NCBI GenBank assembly: GCA_026018925.1
Contig: JAKSZU010000009.1
Coordinates: 76,294,041-76,358,040, forward strand
Direction of reading: 5' to 3'
Source of the DNA: Tupaia tana
Taxonomy: Eukaryota; Chordata; Mammalia; Scandentia; Tupaiidae
Length of the DNA stretch: 64,000 bases
The first letter of the stretch is position 1; the number at the start of each line of letters is the position of its first letter. Below are positions 1 through 11,457 of this stretch, piece after piece. Under the pieces are notes generated by a model. That model was not told the DNA's origin. It saw nothing but the letters and a program-made list of their open reading frames with translations, and ran no database searches. Both the position numbers and the translations under genes were made by a program.

Positions 1-186
1 AGTCCCAGACCCAGAGGCTTTAAACTCATGCCAGGCACGTGTGCATGTGTGCCCAAAATCCCAAGAAGAGAAGGGATTGTAGCATGACCATCCCCCCACG
101 AGGTGATTTCTCACTTTCTCTCTGTCTGTCCAGAGAGTGCAATGACCTATAGCAAAAAATCTTTCTCTCGCTCAGGAAAAAAAATA
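1..186 (+). mobile_element. tRNA-derived SINE, cut by window start
   Basis: This is the 3' three quarters of the dominant SINE family. The window opens just after the B-box region, then shows the family's central motif (cccaaaatccc, agggattg), the CT-rich stretch and the tail ending in A-rich sequence near 186. The tRNA-like head lies outside the window. Confidence 0.8.
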
Positions 187-590
187 TCTTTTGTCATCAA
201 CTTGCAGTTTCTATTTAATTAGGAGTTGAGGAGGCATGCTGGTTTACAAACCTGAACCTAATCACTGCAGGTTCATTCACCCCTCTTAGAAAATTCACCT
301 TTAGGTAGGTTTCCAGCAGGCATTCCATGGGACAGAGGAGAGGTGGGAGAAATTGTGTTGAAGCTTTAGCCCACATGGATGGTCTAAGCCAGATGCCTGT
401 TGTAAATGTTGTGCTAAGCACGCCCGCACAATTGCTTGTTTTTGGTAACCAATCTGGGTATTTGCCTTCCTATAGATTGATGCCAAACATCTGCCTGTAG
501 CCAATAAGAACAGCTAGGCAGAGAGGTAAAATAACCAGCCATCTAGGCAAGTAGGTTTTTCAGGGTTCTCAGTATATAATAACAGAAAAA
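187..590. other. Unassigned unique-looking DNA
   Basis: No recognisable repeat, RNA gene or exon. The short frames on both strands have no family features and are probably chance. Confidence 0.5.
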
Positions 591-882
591 AAACATTCAA
601 GGCACCAGCAGTTGGTGTAATGGCTATGTCAATGGACTCCTATGTAGTCGACTGCAGTTCGCGTCCTGGACCCAGTGGCTTAAAACTCACACCAGTCGCG
701 TGTGCGTGTGTGCCCAAGATCCCGAGAGGAGAATGGGAGGAGAAGGGACTGCGGCGTGGCCATCCCCTTTGGGGGGTGATTTCTCGCTTTCTATCTCTCT
801 GTCTCCCTCTGTCTGTCTGGCGAGTGCACGTGCCCTATAGCTAAAACCTCTCAAAAAAACAAAACAAAATAAAACATTCAAG
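591..882 (+). mobile_element. tRNA-derived SINE with target-site duplication
   Basis: A full-length copy with tRNA-like head, central 'gcccaagatccc' block, CT-rich tract and A-rich tail. It is flanked by an 11-bp direct repeat (aaacattcaag) at 591-601 and 872-882, as expected of L1-mediated insertion. The B box is mutated (agttcgcgtcc). Confidence 0.88.
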
Positions 883-1139
883 TACATATGTGTTCACACA
901 CTTACACATATGTGTACATATATATGCCCATGTATTGTTATCTCTTTAATATTACCTTAAATTCCTTTATAAGAGTTTTTTAATTTAAATTTTTTCCCAA
1001 ACATCAAGGACTTGTTTTTATCTTTTTTAAAGTTGACATATAATTTATGTATAAATTTTATAATTTAATTCATATAATTCATACTTTTAAGGATGCAAAG
1101 CTCCATAGGATATGAAACTACTAGAGATGTAAAACTATA
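883..1139. other. AT-rich unassigned DNA
   Basis: Very AT-rich with short TA- and CA-containing runs. I see no gene or clear repeat family. Confidence 0.4.
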
Positions 1140-1286
1140 GTCAAGTCATATTTTATATTTTAAAAAATTTATTTATTGAAAAAATTTGTATGCTAATTTA
1201 ATCACTTCATATCATTATAGAATGCAAAATAAATTTTCTCAGCATGAATACACTCTATATTATCCCTGTTAAAAATATCATTATAC
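1140..1286 (-). mobile_element. L1 3'UTR fragment in inverted orientation
   Basis: The stretch with 'aaaataaattttctcagcat' followed by a TA-rich segment resembles the L1 3'UTR near 56530, which belongs to a minus-strand L1. It abuts the 5' end of the plus-strand L1 starting at about 1287, so the two lie in opposite orientation. It may be an independent older fragment or one side of an inverted insertion. Confidence 0.5.
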
Positions 1287-1660
1287 CTGCCCCACCATTT
1301 TTTCTGGTTCCTGTGCAGCAGAAGCAAGTGTGTGGACCAAGATTACCTTGGAACCTGCACACTCTATTCATCAGCTCCAGGTATGAGTCCCTCTCACTTA
1401 CAACTTCTCCCCTGCCATTCTTCCATGCTCCTGTGTGGCAGACGCGAGTGTGTGGATTGAGGCCAAAGAATGCCTTGGCATCTGTGAACTATGTTCTTCT
1501 GCTCCAGGTGGTAGTCCCTCTTTTGCCCAACTTCTGCCCCACCATTCTTCTTAGCTCTTGCATAGCAGAAGGGAGTGTGCACACCAAAGATAGAGACCAC
1601 CTTGCAACCTGCACACTGTATTTGCCCCAGGTGCATCTGTTTTCTAGAATCCATTCCAGG
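1287..1660 (+). repeat. L1-A 5'UTR units, three degenerate ~124-bp copies
   Basis: The landmark 'ccatt' following a ctgcc-type motif recurs at 1295, 1415 and 1542, followed each time by a 'gcagaagcaagtgtgtgg'-like segment and a 'ctccaggt' segment. Spacing is 120-127 bp. Tandem 5' units are known as promoter monomers in some mammalian L1 lineages; promoter function here is inference. Confidence 0.6.
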
Positions 1661-2145
1661 GAAAGGCCTTGCCATACAGTGAGCCATTCCTGGCCAGAAG
1701 GCTGTGCTGCAGAGACCCTCATCCCCTCTCCCACTCACCTTCGAACTCTCAGGTGTGTTTACTGGGACTTTGAGAAGACCTTTTGCCCCTCTCTGCCCCA
1801 TCAAGACATCCATTCCAGCAACAGACCTGACTGCACTGAGTGGCAGGGAGACTGAGCTGCAAAGAGACTGTGACTTATCCCCTGCCACACTCCTCTGATT
1901 CTCAGATTTCAGCCATGCAATCCCTCTGATTTCTTCAATTAAAGCTAAGCAAATCAGTCCCAGGCACATCTGTTCTCTAAAAACTGAGGACTTTGAATCA
2001 TTCAAGTCCAGTAACAACAGTGCAAGTTGCTGGTGAACATCAGGGAGGTAGAGCAGTAGAGAGATCACCAATCACCTACTCCTGCATGCTTTTGAATGCT
2101 CAGAATTAACTCAAGGAATTTAGTAAAAAACTTACAAAACATGAG

Positions 2146-3363
2146 ATGACTAGAAACCACCACAGAGGCATAAGAAATATGAGCAACCAAGAAAATATAT
2201 TTCTCCCAAGGGAATACAATGCCTCATCATCCGCAGAAAACACAATAGAACTCATGGAAATGTCAGATAAACAATTCAGAATATTTATAATGACAAAACT
2301 AAATGAGATGCAAGAGAAAAATAGATAAAAAGTTCCATGATATGAGGAACTCATTTTGCAATTTGAAAGAAGAAATAGATACCATAAAAAAGAAACAAAT
2401 AGAAGTGTTGTAGATGAAAACTGAGATATAGGATATTAAAACCTCTCTTGCAAGTATTAAAAGCAGATTAGATCATGCAGAAGATTGAATATAGAATAAA
2501 AAAACCTCTGACCTAGAAAAACATTATCAAAAAGACCTAGAAAATAACAAAGAAAAATGAGGACAACATATCAAAACTACTAGATACCATTAAGTATCCA
2601 ACTGGTATCCCAGAAGGTGAAGAAAATAATAAGGGCATTGATAATCTATTCCATTAAATCCTGGAAGAAAATTTTCAAAATCTTGTTAGACATTCAAAAA
2701 TCCAGATGCAAGAATTACCAAGGACCCCAAATAGAATGAACTCAAGAAGATCTTCTCCAAGGCACATCATAACCAGACTGGCCAAAACCACAATGACAAG
2801 ATACTAAAATCATCAAGAGAGAAACATCCATCAAGTTACTTACAAAGATTATCCCATCAGGTTAACACCAGACCTCTCCTCAGAAACAATGCAAGCAAGG
2901 GGACCAGCAGTTAGTGTAATGGCTATGTCACTGGACTCCCATGTAGTCGACCACGGTTCGAGTCCTGTACCCGGTGGTTTAAACTCACACTGTGCTTATG
3001 TGCCCAAGATCCTGGAGAAGAAGGGATTGTGTCATGGTCATCCTCCCTGGGGGGTGATTTCTCACTTTCTGTCTCGATGTCTCTCTCCGTCTTTCTGGTG
3101 AGTGCATGTGCCCTATAACAAAAACTTCTCAGAAAAAAAAAAAAAGAAACAATGCAGACAAGGCAAGGAAAGAATGGAAAAATATATTTAACAAGATAAA
3201 GGAAAAATAATTTTAACCAAGATTATTATACCCATCAAGATGATCCTTCATATGGGAAGAAAAGATAAAAACATCCTTGGATAAACAAAACATGAAAAAA
3301 ATTGCCAACACCAGGCCAGCTCTTCAAGTAGTTCTGAAGGGAGTGCTATACCAGGAAAACTAA
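2146..3363 (+). pseudogene. L1 ORF1: L1-A ORF1 (RNA-binding chaperone) remnant
   Basis: ORF1p is the nucleic-acid-binding coiled-coil protein of L1. An open segment runs 2146-2328 (MTRNHHRG..., then the SDKQFRIFIMTKL region). Later segments match the 3' half of ORF1 in the L1 at 22628-28493, ending in the same C-terminus (GVLYQEN then stop) at 3361-3363. Several stops and a SINE insertion (2901-3145) inactivate it. Confidence 0.8.
2883..3163 (+). mobile_element. tRNA-derived SINE inside L1-A ORF1
   Basis: A near full-length copy starts at 'ggggaccagcag' (about 2900) and ends in an A-rich tail. It is flanked by near-identical direct repeats beginning gaaacaatgca at 2883 and 3146. L1-A was therefore in place before this SINE arrived. 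Confidence 0.9.
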
Positions 3364-3410
3364 ATTCAGACAGACAGAAAAAAAAGAACAAAAGAACAAC
3401 CAAGAAATTG

Positions 3411-6400
3411 ACTAACTCAATGATAGTAACAAGTCCAAAAATATCGATAATAATGTTGAATGTAAATGGACTGAATTCTCCCATCAAGAGAGACAGACTA
3501 GCTGAATATATAAAACACAGAAACCCTCTATCTGTTGCCTACAAGAAATGCATCTCATGGATAAAGACAAACATAGACTAAAGGTGAATGGCTGGAAAAA
3601 CGTATTCCATGTAAACAGAAATAAAAGAAAGGCTGGAGTCGCAATAGTGAATTCAGACAAAATAGGTTTTAAGACAAAAACAGTAAGAAGAGACAAAGAA
3701 GGGCAGTATATAGTAGTAAAATGGCTAATTCATCGAGAAGACATAATTCTTATAAATATCTATGCACTCAACTTTGGAGCACTTAAATATATGAAGGAAA
3801 GACTTCTAGAGCTAAAAGGAGAGATAGATTTCAACACTATAATTGTTGGGAATCTCGAGACCCTATTATCTCCTTTAGAAAGATCTGCTAGAAAAAAATA
3901 AGTAGAGAGAAACATGATCTAAATGATATCCTAAATCAAATGGGATTAACAGATATCTATAGACCGTTCCACTCTAAGATAAAAAAAAATGTACATTTTT
4001 CTCAGAAAATTGCATTTTTCTTTGAACCTTTGAAAGATTGACCATATGATAAGGCACAAATCAAGTCTTTACAGATTCAAAGGCATGAAAACTATATCCA
4101 GCATCTTCTCTGATCATGATGGAATTAAATTTGATCTTTATTTCAGGAAAAATCTTCAAAAAACACATGGAAAACTAAACAACCCACTCTTATTGACTTC
4201 AACTACCAAAGAAACTAAGTCTAAAATAAAAAGATAAATGGAAATATATGATAATGAGTAAATGTGTTTCCATAATCTAAGGAAGACCACAAAAGCAGTC
4301 ATAACGGAGAACTTCATAGCAATTAGTGTGCATAAGAAAAAGATGGAAAGATGGGAAATAGACCACTTAAAATCATGCCTCAAGGAATAGGAAAAATAAC
4401 AACAAAAGAACCCAAAACATGCTAGGAGAAAATACATAATAAAGATTCAAGCAGAAATAAATTAAATAGAAAATAAACAAACTATACAGAAAATAAATGA
4501 AAGAAAAAGCTTATTCTTTGAAAATATTAAGAAGATAGACACACCATTAGTTAGACTGATTAAGAGGAAAGAAAGAAATCAGATAAATCAAATATATAAT
4601 GAAACAGGCAATATTACAACAGACACAATAGAAATATAAAACATCATGAGAGAATACTATGAGCGACTATATGCCAACAAACGAGAACTTGGAAGAGATG
4701 ATAAATTCTTGTATGCATGAAATCTACCAAGATTGAATAAGGAGGACATAGAAAGCCCAAATATACCTATAACAAGTAATGATATTGAATCAATAATAAA
4801 TAACCTCCCAAAAAAGATAAGCCCAAATCCTTATGGCTTTGCTTCTGAAATCTACAAAACTTTTAAAGAAGTGTTATCCCCTATTCTACTCAAATTATTT
4901 CTAAAGATACAAAAGGAAGGAAACCACTCAAATTCATTTTATGAAACCTCCATTATCCTAATTTTCAAAACAGATAAAGACAAGACAAAAAAGGGAAAAC
5001 TACAGACCAATATCTCTGATAAATATAGATGGAAAAAATGTTCAACAAGATACTTGCAAATCATCTCCAACAACATATCAAAAGGATTATTCATCATGAC
5101 AAAGTGGGCTTTATTCCAGGGATGCAAGCGTGGTTCAACATATGCAAGACCATAAATGTAATATACCATATTAACAGAAAGTTAAAAACATATGATCATT
5201 TCAAATGATACAGAGAAAACATTTGAGAAAGTACAGCATCCTCTCATGATTAACACTTTTAGCAAAATTGGCATAGAAGGGTCATTTCCCAACACAACAA
5301 AAGACATTTATGAAAACCCTTTAGCGAACATTATATTGAATGGGGAAAATCTAAAAGCTTTTTCACTAAAAACTGGTACAAGACAAGGCTACCCACTTTT
5401 TCCACTTTTTCCAGTATAGTACTGGAAGTCCTAGCCAGTGAAATCAGAGAAGAGAATAATATAAAAGGCATTCAAATGGGCAAAAAAGAGTTGGAAATAT
5501 CTTTATTTGCAGATGATATGATGGTATATATAGAAGACCGAAAAGTATCCATAAAAAAAACTTCTTAAAGTAATAAATAAATAAGTGGCAAGATACAAAA
5601 TCAAAATCCAAAAATCTATAGCATTTCTACATACGAACAACAAGCTGAATTATGGAGAACTGAAGAAAGGAATCCCTTTTATCATAGCCACAAAATGTAT
5701 AAGATAACTAAGGATAACTTAACCAAAGAATTCAAAGACCTCTACAAGAAAAACTATAAAAATCTCTAAAAAGATATTGAAATAGACACAAAAAAGTGGA
5801 AGGAAAACTATGAGACGCTAAAAAAGAAATTGAAAATGACAGAAAAGTGGAAGGACATCCCATGTTTCTGAATTCAAAGAATTAATATAATAAAAATGGC
5901 AAGTTTACTCAAATTCATCTACATGTTTAATGCAATGCCAATCAAATTACCAGAAACATTCTTCACAGATCTAGAAAAGACAATCATACAACTTGTCTGG
6001 AATCATTAAAGACCCTATATTGTCAAGGCAATCCTATGCAAGAAGAGTAGAGTAGGAGGCATCGCCTCCTTGACCCCAAAATATACTATAAAGCTGTGAT
6101 TATCAAAAAAGTATGGTATTGGCACCAAAAAGCATGGTATTGGCACATGGTATGTGGACCTACAGAAGAGAAGACCCTAGAAATAAACCCCCAAACACAT
6201 AGCCAACTGACTTTGAAAAAGGGTATCAATCAATCCAGTGGAAACAGAAAAACCTCTTTAGCAAATGGTGCTGAAAAACTAGGTATCTGCCTGCAGAAAG
6301 TTGAATCTAAACCCCTATCTCTCACCATTATCAAAAATCAATTCAAAATGTATCAAAGATCTAAACCTAAAAACTCAAAGTATAAAACTACTAGTGGAAA

Positions 6401-7354
6401 ACACTGGGGAAATTCTTGGAGACCCTGGGGTAGGTAAAGACTTCTTAAATAAGACCACCAAAGCAGGGGAAATTCTTGGAGACCCTGGAGTAGGCAAAGA
6501 CTTCTTAAATAAGACCACCAAAGCACAGACAATAATCCTAACTATAGACAAGTGTTACTACATCAGATTAAAAAGTTTCTGCACAGCAAATGACACTGTA
6601 ATTAGTTTGAATTTACGACCCTCAGAATGGGAGAAGATTTTTGTAAACTATGCCCCAGATAAGGGACTGATAATCAGAATAGATAAGCAGCCTCTCTGGA
6701 AAAAAAAAAAAAAAAAAAAAAAAAAAGATTAACCCAATTAAAAGATGGGAAAATGAGCTGACTAAACAAAAGGAAGACATATGAGCAGCCAAAAAGCATA
6801 AGAAAAAATGCTCAACATACCTCATCATAAGGGAGATTCAGATCAAAACAACAATGAGATACCACCTAACCCCTGTCAGAATGGTGAAGATTTTTTTAAA
6901 AATCCATAAATGATAAATGCTAGTGGGGATGTAGTGAAAAGGGGAACCCTCCTACACTGTTGGTGGGAATATAAATTGATCCAGCCACTGTGGAGAACAT
7001 TTGGAGGTTCCTCAAAGACCTACAAATAGAACAATCATATGACCCAACAATTCCATTCCGTGTATCTACCCAAAGGATAGGACAATTCTCAGTCAGAAAA
7101 GTGCTTGCACATCTATGTTTATTGCATCATTATTCCTAATTGCTAAGACATGGAATCAATCCAAATGTCCCCAAACAGATGAATGGATTGGAAAAATATG
7201 GCACATATACTCTATGGAATACTACTCAGCCATAAAAAGCAACAAGACCCTGGCATTTGATAGAAAGTGGATGAAAATGGAAGACTTACTGCTGAGTGAA
7301 GCAAGCCAGGCTATGAAAGAGAGATATTGTATGTCTGCTCTTAACGTATACTGA
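3411..7354 (+). pseudogene. L1 ORF2: L1-A ORF2 (endonuclease/reverse transcriptase) remnant
   Basis: Fragments follow the usual ORF2 order. An APE-type endonuclease N-terminus (LNVNGLNSP, HLMDKDKHR) lies near 3455-3900. The RT region follows, with a TRQGYPL motif near 5380 and an FADD catalytic box at about 5503-5515. The C-terminal domain includes SMEYYSAIK (about 7115-7354). Multiple frameshifts and stops make it a pseudogene. The expected start ATG is not intact. A 60-bp in-frame tandem duplication lies at 6406-6525. Confidence 0.88.
6406..6525 (+). repeat. 60-bp in-frame tandem duplication in ORF2
   Basis: Two consecutive 60-bp copies (6406-6465 and 6466-6525) differ at about two bases. 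Together they encode two copies of a 20-residue block beginning GEILGDPGVG. The other L1 copies in this window carry this block once. Confidence 0.95.
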
Positions 7355-7640
7355 CTATCTGCACTCTGGTGGAAACTGAGAGATTAGAGGACATAGAAGG
7401 GTTGAAAATGGTTATAGATTTTTGAGACATTTTTGGGATAATGGGGAGAGTGATAGGAAAGAAATTAAGGAGGATAATAGAGCAGCAAGACATTTATGGG
7501 ACACAGAAATGGGTTGTTATCTGTTGGTGATAAGGTATTTTGTATCCTCGACTGGACTGATATGAGGTGTATTTCTGTTAGGTAAATTCAATTTATAAGT
7601 AATGTGCAGTGATTATATGTAGAAAATTTTAAAAATGTAT

Positions 7641-8019
7641 TGTACATGTTATCATCAACATTTCACAGTGCAGTGTTAGCCTTTGATTACAAATCCCTTA
7701 TGGAAGAAAACAGACTAATAGCAGAATCCCTTCCTAGGATAGATTTTTGGTAGGCAAAAGCTACTTAGACACTAAAAAGGGTGAGATTTTAGTCTCAGCA
7801 AAGAGAAAAAAGCTAACAAAGTTGTAGCAGTCACTCTTTAGCTACTTGGCAAGGGCTAGCCTAACAATTAAAATGTTCTTTAGTAGTATCTGAAACTACA
7901 GTACCTGATCAGTAAATCAGAAATGCTATAGGATATAAAAATGAGACACATTCAACCTATTATTAATAGTTCTGTAATCTAAAACAGTGCTATTTATTTG
8001 TCTATCTTCTTACTACCTA
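7641..8019. other. Unassigned DNA between L1-A and the solo LTR
   Basis: No gene or clear repeat. A 19-bp string at about 7643 (tacatgttatcatcaacat) also occurs in an L1 3'UTR near 56586, so a tiny L1 scrap is possible. Confidence 0.4.
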
Positions 8020-8160
8020 TGAAGCAGGAGCAGCTCCATCTTGGAGGAGCACCTCTATTATAAACTGTTAAATTCCTAAAACTAAAAACTTACATTCTCT
8101 TTCTTTGTCTAAGAGTAAATAGTGTTTAACATTCTTATTGTACTTAAAACCCCACTCCTT

Positions 8161-8447
8161 GGGACGAGCAATTGGCGCAATGGCTACATCACTGTATTCC
8201 CATGTAGTTGACCGTAGTTCAAGTCCCGAACCCAGAGTCTTAAACTCTGGGAGTGCTTGCCCAAGATCCCAAAGAGAGAGTGGGAGAGAAGGGATTGCAG
8301 CGTGGCCATTGTTCCTGGGGGGGGGGGGATTTCTCACTTTTTGTCTCTCTGTCTCTCTTTGTCTTTCTGGCAAGCACATGTGTCCTATAGCAAAACCCTC
8401 TCCAAAAAAAAAATTAAAAAAAGGAAAAAAAAAATAGCAACAACAAC
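8161..8447 (+). mobile_element. tRNA-derived SINE inside the solo LTR
   Basis: The copy starts 'gggacgagcaattggcgcaatgg', with a run of ten G's in the central block. It ends in an A-rich tail before 'cactcttcc', which resembles 'cactcctt' upstream and may be an imperfect TSD. Confidence 0.8.
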
Positions 8448-8738
8448 ACTCTTCCTGGTTGCCTTAAGATAAGATCCAGTCACTGTACCTTGCCTGGAGC
8501 CATAGAGACTATTGAGATTCCATTGTATTGAGATTCCATTGTGTTTGGGTAGAGATGGAACATACCATTAGAGATGATTAACCTGCTTACCTGCTTGTTC
8601 TGCCTCTGTGATGCACTTCTGTGATGCGCTTTTGCTTGCCTTTACATTGTAAAGCCCTACCCCCACCTTTTCAAGCCCACTGCTCTTTGTCCTTGTGAAT
8701 CCACATGTCATCCAGGACATGATTGTGCATTTTTGGCC

Positions 8739-8746
8739 TATATAAG
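8739..8746 (+). promoter_or_regulatory. TATA box of solo LTR
   Basis: The motif tatataag lies about 80 bp upstream of two AATAAA signals. This spacing is typical of a compact LTR core promoter and poly(A) region. Confidence 0.5.
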
Positions 8747-8885
8747 CTCCTTTCTCCTTTCACTCAGGGCTGTGGGGTTTTGAGAGACATGAGTCCCCCC
8801 ATATGCCGCAGGCTTAATCAATAAACTCCAATAAATTTGTCTATTTGTAGATGTTCTCTTATTTCTCCCTGAGTAGACTATAACA

Positions 8886-9849
8886 CCTGATCTCAGGGAA
8901 AAAAAAATACAAGAAAGGAATAACAGTTATAAAACAACCTGTCATTTGTATCACTTTTGGCAGTTTGCAAATTTTTTCCATGTATTATTCTTTTATTTAA
9001 AGTGATAAGTAACGCATCATTGCCAAAAAGTGAATGGAATTTTATTGAAAAACAAACAAGTGAATCCTTTCTCTGAGATTCTCTTAAACTAAGAAGTTTA
9101 TATAGTGTCCTATCTTTTGAAATACATAATTTCTGAACTCTTGTCTGTGGTTTTAACCTGTGATCATGGACAATGAACTTATTATCAAACTGTCTTGCAG
9201 CTAATATCGTTTTATCCTGAAGCATCAGACACCAGATGTTTTTGGTGAGAAGAAAATTAATGGCCTAAATAATGAATCAATTGAGGAGCAATGGCCATAA
9301 TCCATCTGCTCTTTAAGTCAAGGTCCTGAGTCAGGCTGGCTTCTGGCTACACAGAATATTAATCAGTTCAGAGTTAAAGGGAGTTAAAGGGAGGACTCAA
9401 AGCCATTGTTGTGAGATGCCTCCAGGCGCCCCCAAGCCACTCCTTCTATAGGCTGGGCTTTGTACAAGAAATGAATAGGCAAACAAAGAGCAGGGGACAG
9501 GGAGAGTACTGTATAGGAAGGATAATTTGTATTGACTACCCCTTGTGCACCCAAGGAGAGAATACCTAAATATGGACATAGTTCAAGCAGAAATTATATG
9601 CTATAAATATGTAATCTATTTGGCTGGCAGTTAAACTATTTATTGAGTTTCATCCCATTTGTCATTGTTGCCCTAGTCCTTCAGCATTCCCTCCAAATCT
9701 GGATACTGCTATTTTACCATGTGGTTTTATGGGTTTTGTAAAGAATCAGTTTGAACTGAGCAAAGTTCTTGCACATACAATAAGACTTCCACCTATATGT
9801 CTTCTGGCTCTTTATTTCCATTTCTGCTGGATATTAGAAAGACAAGGTT
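8886..9849. other. Unassigned DNA
   Basis: I see no recognisable gene or repeat. The frame at 8893-9225 on the minus strand has no family signature. Confidence 0.4.
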
Positions 9850-10092
9850 GGGATCAGCAGATGGCTGACCGCAGTTTGAGTCCTGGACATGGAGGCATAA
9901 AGCCGATGCCGACTGTCTCTGTGTGCATGACCAAAACCCGGAGAGGAGAATGAAGGAGAAGGTATTGTGGCATGGTCATTCCCCTCCCCCCTGGGGGGTG
10001 ATTTTTCACTTTCTGTCTCTCTTTCTCTCTCTGTCTCTCCAGGCAAGCGCACATGCCCTATAGCAAAAATCTCTCTCTCTAAAACAAACAAG
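9850..10092 (+). mobile_element. Degenerate tRNA-derived SINE
   Basis: The head 'gggatcagcagatggc' is shortened: much of the A-box to anticodon-like segment is missing, so the copy jumps to 'tgaccgcagtttgagtcc'. The rest of the body, CT-rich tract and tail are present. Confidence 0.8.
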
Positions 10093-11417
10093 CAAACAAA
10101 CACACAAAAAGCCCAGACCTAATAGGCACCTTCTTAGATAGTGATATGCGACCTAATTCTCTTCTATTTTACAAGTCCATAACTAATTTCATAGGCTTTT
10201 AAAATATCACACAAAATAGCTTTGATGAGTCTATTTAAGTCTCCAGGCTAGAGAGATGATGGAGACAGAATTAGCTAGGTAGCTAGATGATAGATTTCAT
10301 AGGTAGATATAAATATATAAAGAGAGCAGAATCTGTATAAGTCGATGTGAGCATCTATTTCCTCAGCTTTGTCAAAATTTCTGGGGAATGTTTGGAAAGA
10401 TGGTACTGAATATATTGGAAACATTTTTTATAACTAGTGCATTCTTTTATCCATTCCTGCTTTTATTCTTCTACTATTTAGGGAGCAAAGATAGAAGAAA
10501 TTAGAAGTACTAGAGAAGGCCAAAACACCAGAGAATAAAAATAAATAGAAACAATTTTGTTTTGGTGGAGCCATTGACCTGAAACATAAACATAAAGTCA
10601 GTGATTGGGTGTGCTGCCTGAGCGCTATGCCAAAAATATGCCAAACAGGAAGCCAGGGGTCCTAACCATTGGTGAAACTATGTAAGTTAAAATTTGTGCA
10701 TATTACATTATTTCTTGCAGTGGAAATGATGCCTCTAGCCTCATGTCCACAAGTAGGTGGTCATATGACTGCTACCCCATAAACTTCAGCTAAGTTGAAA
10801 AAGACATAAATGATTTCTTTAGGTCTACGGTTAAGTCACTTCAAGATAGCAAGATTTTTTTTTAACTCATCTTCTATTGACAAGCTCTTACAATCATTAC
10901 AGGTTGAGGGATATTGTATTGAACAGGATCAGCCTTGTATAGAGATCAGTTAGTAGTCAGCTATTCCTATGAAGTGTTATAACTATACAACTCATATCTC
11001 ACCATTTTAGACCTTAATTACTGTCACCTTCCTATTGTTCTTTGACAAGGATCCTACGTAGTAACCAGTAATTGCATATGATCAGATTGTCTTTTAGGTT
11101 CTATAGCAAATAGACATCTAAATAAAAACTTAGAAAATTCTTAGTTTTTACTTGATCATCCAGTCCTGTCCTAAGGGAGCACTGTATCCCTTACTTGTAC
11201 TTCTTATCCCTTGCTGAAATCAAAGAAATGAGATGGTAGCTCTCCTTCTGAGTCTGGCCCTTTGCAACACTGTTGATAAATCAATAGTCTCTTGGGCTAT
11301 GGAGAGGGAGTGTCCTTGTTTTCTTCTTGGTTCTTGCCCTTACCCATAAATTGCCTGACTACCAGCTGAAACTGGACTATTGGACTACTTCCCTCAACAC
11401 ATCCCACTGCATGCATG

Positions 11418-11457
<40 letters not shown>

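Larger units (their letters stand above)
1287..7640 (+). mobile_element. Long LINE-1 (L1-A), decayed, plus strand
   Basis: It contains a 5'UTR (1287-2145), ORF1 remnant (2146-3363), ORF2 remnant (about 3411-7354) and 3'UTR (to about 7640) in canonical L1 order. ORF1 begins with the same residues (MTRN, then RNMSNQ) as the better preserved L1 at 22628-28493. Many stops and frameshifts break both ORFs. A SINE interrupts ORF1. I found no convincing TSD, so the exact ends are uncertain. Confidence 0.9.
8020..8885 (+). mobile_element. Solo retroviral LTR, SINE-interrupted
   Basis: The element begins TG at 8020 and ends CA at 8885. It contains a TATA box (tatataag, 8739-8746) and two AATAAA signals (8820 and 8830) in the right order. 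Flanking tetramers are ccta (8016-8019) and cctg (8886-8889), a 4-bp TSD with one mismatch, the size used by gammaretrovirus-like ERVs. No primer site or coding remnant follows. A SINE (8161-8447) interrupts the 5' half. Family name not assigned. Confidence 0.65.

Noticed and set aside
1244-2071. Long overlapping frames on both strands (203 and 225 residues)
   Set aside because: They lie in the L1-A 5'UTR unit array, have no recognisable domain and reflect local GC-richer non-coding sequence.
7641-7665. Separate L1 insertion from a 19-bp match to an L1 3'UTR in opposite orientation
   Set aside because: The match is too short to support an element; it may be chance or a tiny relic.
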